Shown in pieces: positions 5,548 to 6,154 of a stretch of DNA of 6,154 bases; the first letter of the stretch is position 1; every line of letters begins with the position of its first letter. The DNA is taken from positions 1-6,154 of the forward strand of contig NZ_CAPJ01000518.1 in the NCBI RefSeq assembly GCF_000331775.1, in the 5' to 3' direction. The notes under the pieces are model-generated. The model was not told where the DNA came from. It saw only the letters and a program-made list of their open reading frames with translations, and did no database searches. This DNA is from Xanthomonas translucens pv. translucens DSM 18974 (GTDB lineage Bacteria > Pseudomonadota > Gammaproteobacteria > Xanthomonadales > Xanthomonadaceae). A program made the translations under genes and the position numbers.

Positions 5548-6039
5548 TCACCTGGAATCCGGCGCTGGCCGGGTGTCGGCGCCAGCATTGGCCTTGATCC
5601 AGGCGTCGCGCTGCGGCGGGGTCATCGCTTCCCAGCGCTCGCGCAGCGCCTGGCGCTGCTCCGGCGGCAAGGCGCGCAGGCGTTCGAACAGCACGCGCGC
5701 CTCTTCGCGTTGCTGCGGACTCATGTCTTCGTAGCGGCGGGCGCCCTTGCGTGCGCGTTCGCGCTGCTCCGGGGTCATGCTCTGCCAGCGCTGCGCATGC
5801 GCGAGCATCCTGCGCCGCTGCTGCGGCGCATCGTTCCAGCGCTGGCGCATCGGTGCGATCAGCAGCTCGCGCTGCTGTGCGCTCAGGTGCTCCCAGTCCG
5901 GTAGTGGCGGGCCCGTATCGGTGTCGGCATCCGACGGCGGTGGTGGCGCTGGCGGTGCGGCGAATGCCGCCAGCGGGGCGGCGGTAGCCAGCAGGGCCAG
6001 CGCCAGGGACATGCGGATCAGGCAGTTCATCGTGTTCAT
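5548..6039 (-). CDS. DUF3106 family protein, exported, with 18-residue repeats
   Basis: This 163-aa protein starts with a signal peptide (MNTMNCLIRM, then a Leu/Ala core ending AAFA before APP). A Pro/Asp-rich linker follows (28-48), then five or six helical repeats with the pattern aromatic-x-x-[LM]-[ST]-P-x-Q-R. The repeat arginines stand at residues 57, 75, 93, 111, 129 and 144, mostly exactly 18 apart. This is the known appearance of DUF3106, a family of unknown function; location is periplasm or envelope by inference. The ATG at 6039 is chosen over the in-frame ATGs at 6072 and 6030 because it overlaps the upstream gene's stop as ATGA, which indicates translational coupling. In related bacteria, as I recall, DUF3106 genes sit in small operons behind an ECF sigma factor gene; here only the end of the preceding gene is visible. 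A repeat-bearing spacer separates it from convergent pntA. Confidence 0.85.
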   Translation of the reverse strand: MNTMNCLIRMSLALALLATAAPLAAFAAPPAPPPPSDADTDTGPPLPDWEHLSAQQRELLIAPMRQRWNDAPQQRRRMLAHAQRWQSMTPEQRERARKGARRYEDMSPQQREEARVLFERLRALPPEQRQALRERWEAMTPPQRDAWIKANAGADTRPAPDSR

Positions 6040-6154
6040 TCCATCGCCAGCGAGGTATCGGAACCCAGCCACAGGTACAGGTCGGGGTTTTCGTCGAGCA
6101 GGCCGGCCGCGCTGTCGTCGCCGTCGCCCTGCGCGGCGGCGCGCGCCGAGACCG
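6036..6154 (-). CDS. C-terminal fragment of the gene upstream of the DUF3106 gene (5' end outside the window)
   Basis: On the minus strand, codons from 6152 down to the TGA at 6038-6036 encode 38 residues. They are rich in Ala/Gly/Asp and end in ENPDLYLWLGSDTSLAME. The frame is supported by the overlap of its stop with the DUF3106 start (ATGA). A short acidic C-terminus with a DxYxWL-like pattern recalls the small DUF3619-like proteins that lie between an ECF sigma factor and DUF3106 in some proteobacteria. That assignment is from memory and weak; too little sequence is present to name the product. Confidence 0.6.
   Translation of the reverse strand, partial: VSARAAAQGDGDDSAAGLLDENPDLYLWLGSDTSLAME

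Noticed and set aside
1..6154. tRNA, rRNA, CRISPR array, transposase or phage gene
   Set aside because: No T-loop-like GGTTCGAATCC pattern, no regularly spaced direct repeats, and no transposase or integrase motifs were seen on either strand.

Overview
The window looks like a chromosomal segment of a gamma-proteobacterium of the family Xanthomonadaceae, most likely Xanthomonas. This rests on the very high GC content of the coding parts, two adjacent DUF1631 proteins, a short soluble PntA-type transhydrogenase subunit, a DUF3106 protein behind a coupled upstream gene, and a long hairpin repeat of the GGGAGCGACTGCAGTCGC type that I associate with this group. The species cannot be fixed from the sequence alone.

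Left part (1-2975, plus strand): the C-terminal end of one DUF1631 protein (1-328), a 224-base gap that may hold a tiny upstream ORF, then a complete second DUF1631 protein (553-2859). Their C-terminal domains agree at about 55 of 75 positions by hand count, so they are tandem paralogues. A probable intrinsic terminator follows at 2952-2975.

Middle part (about 2972-3650): an AT-rich island in an otherwise GC-rich window. It carries a candidate promoter, a good ribosome binding site and a small gene for an exported protein (3175-3603). This gene is absent from a simple ORF list because its frame is broken by two TGA codons, yet the frame stays the same to a final TAG. It is most simply a recently inactivated gene. 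A 16-bp inverted repeat follows its end directly. The next 331 bases hold no convincing gene.

Right part (3916-6154): pntA (3975-5066, plus), the soluble NAD(H)-binding subunit of proton-translocating transhydrogenase, without its membrane partners in the window. Then 481 noncoding bases with short hairpins and a REP-like long hairpin (5238-5305). Finally, on the minus strand, a DUF3106 signal-peptide protein built of 18-residue repeats (5548-6039) is coupled by an ATGA overlap to the end of an upstream gene (6036-6154). pntA and the DUF3106 gene converge on the repeat-bearing spacer.

No tRNA, rRNA, CRISPR array, transposase or phage gene was seen. The items most worth a second look are the twice-interrupted secreted protein in the AT-rich island, the isolated pntA, and the DUF1631 tandem pair.
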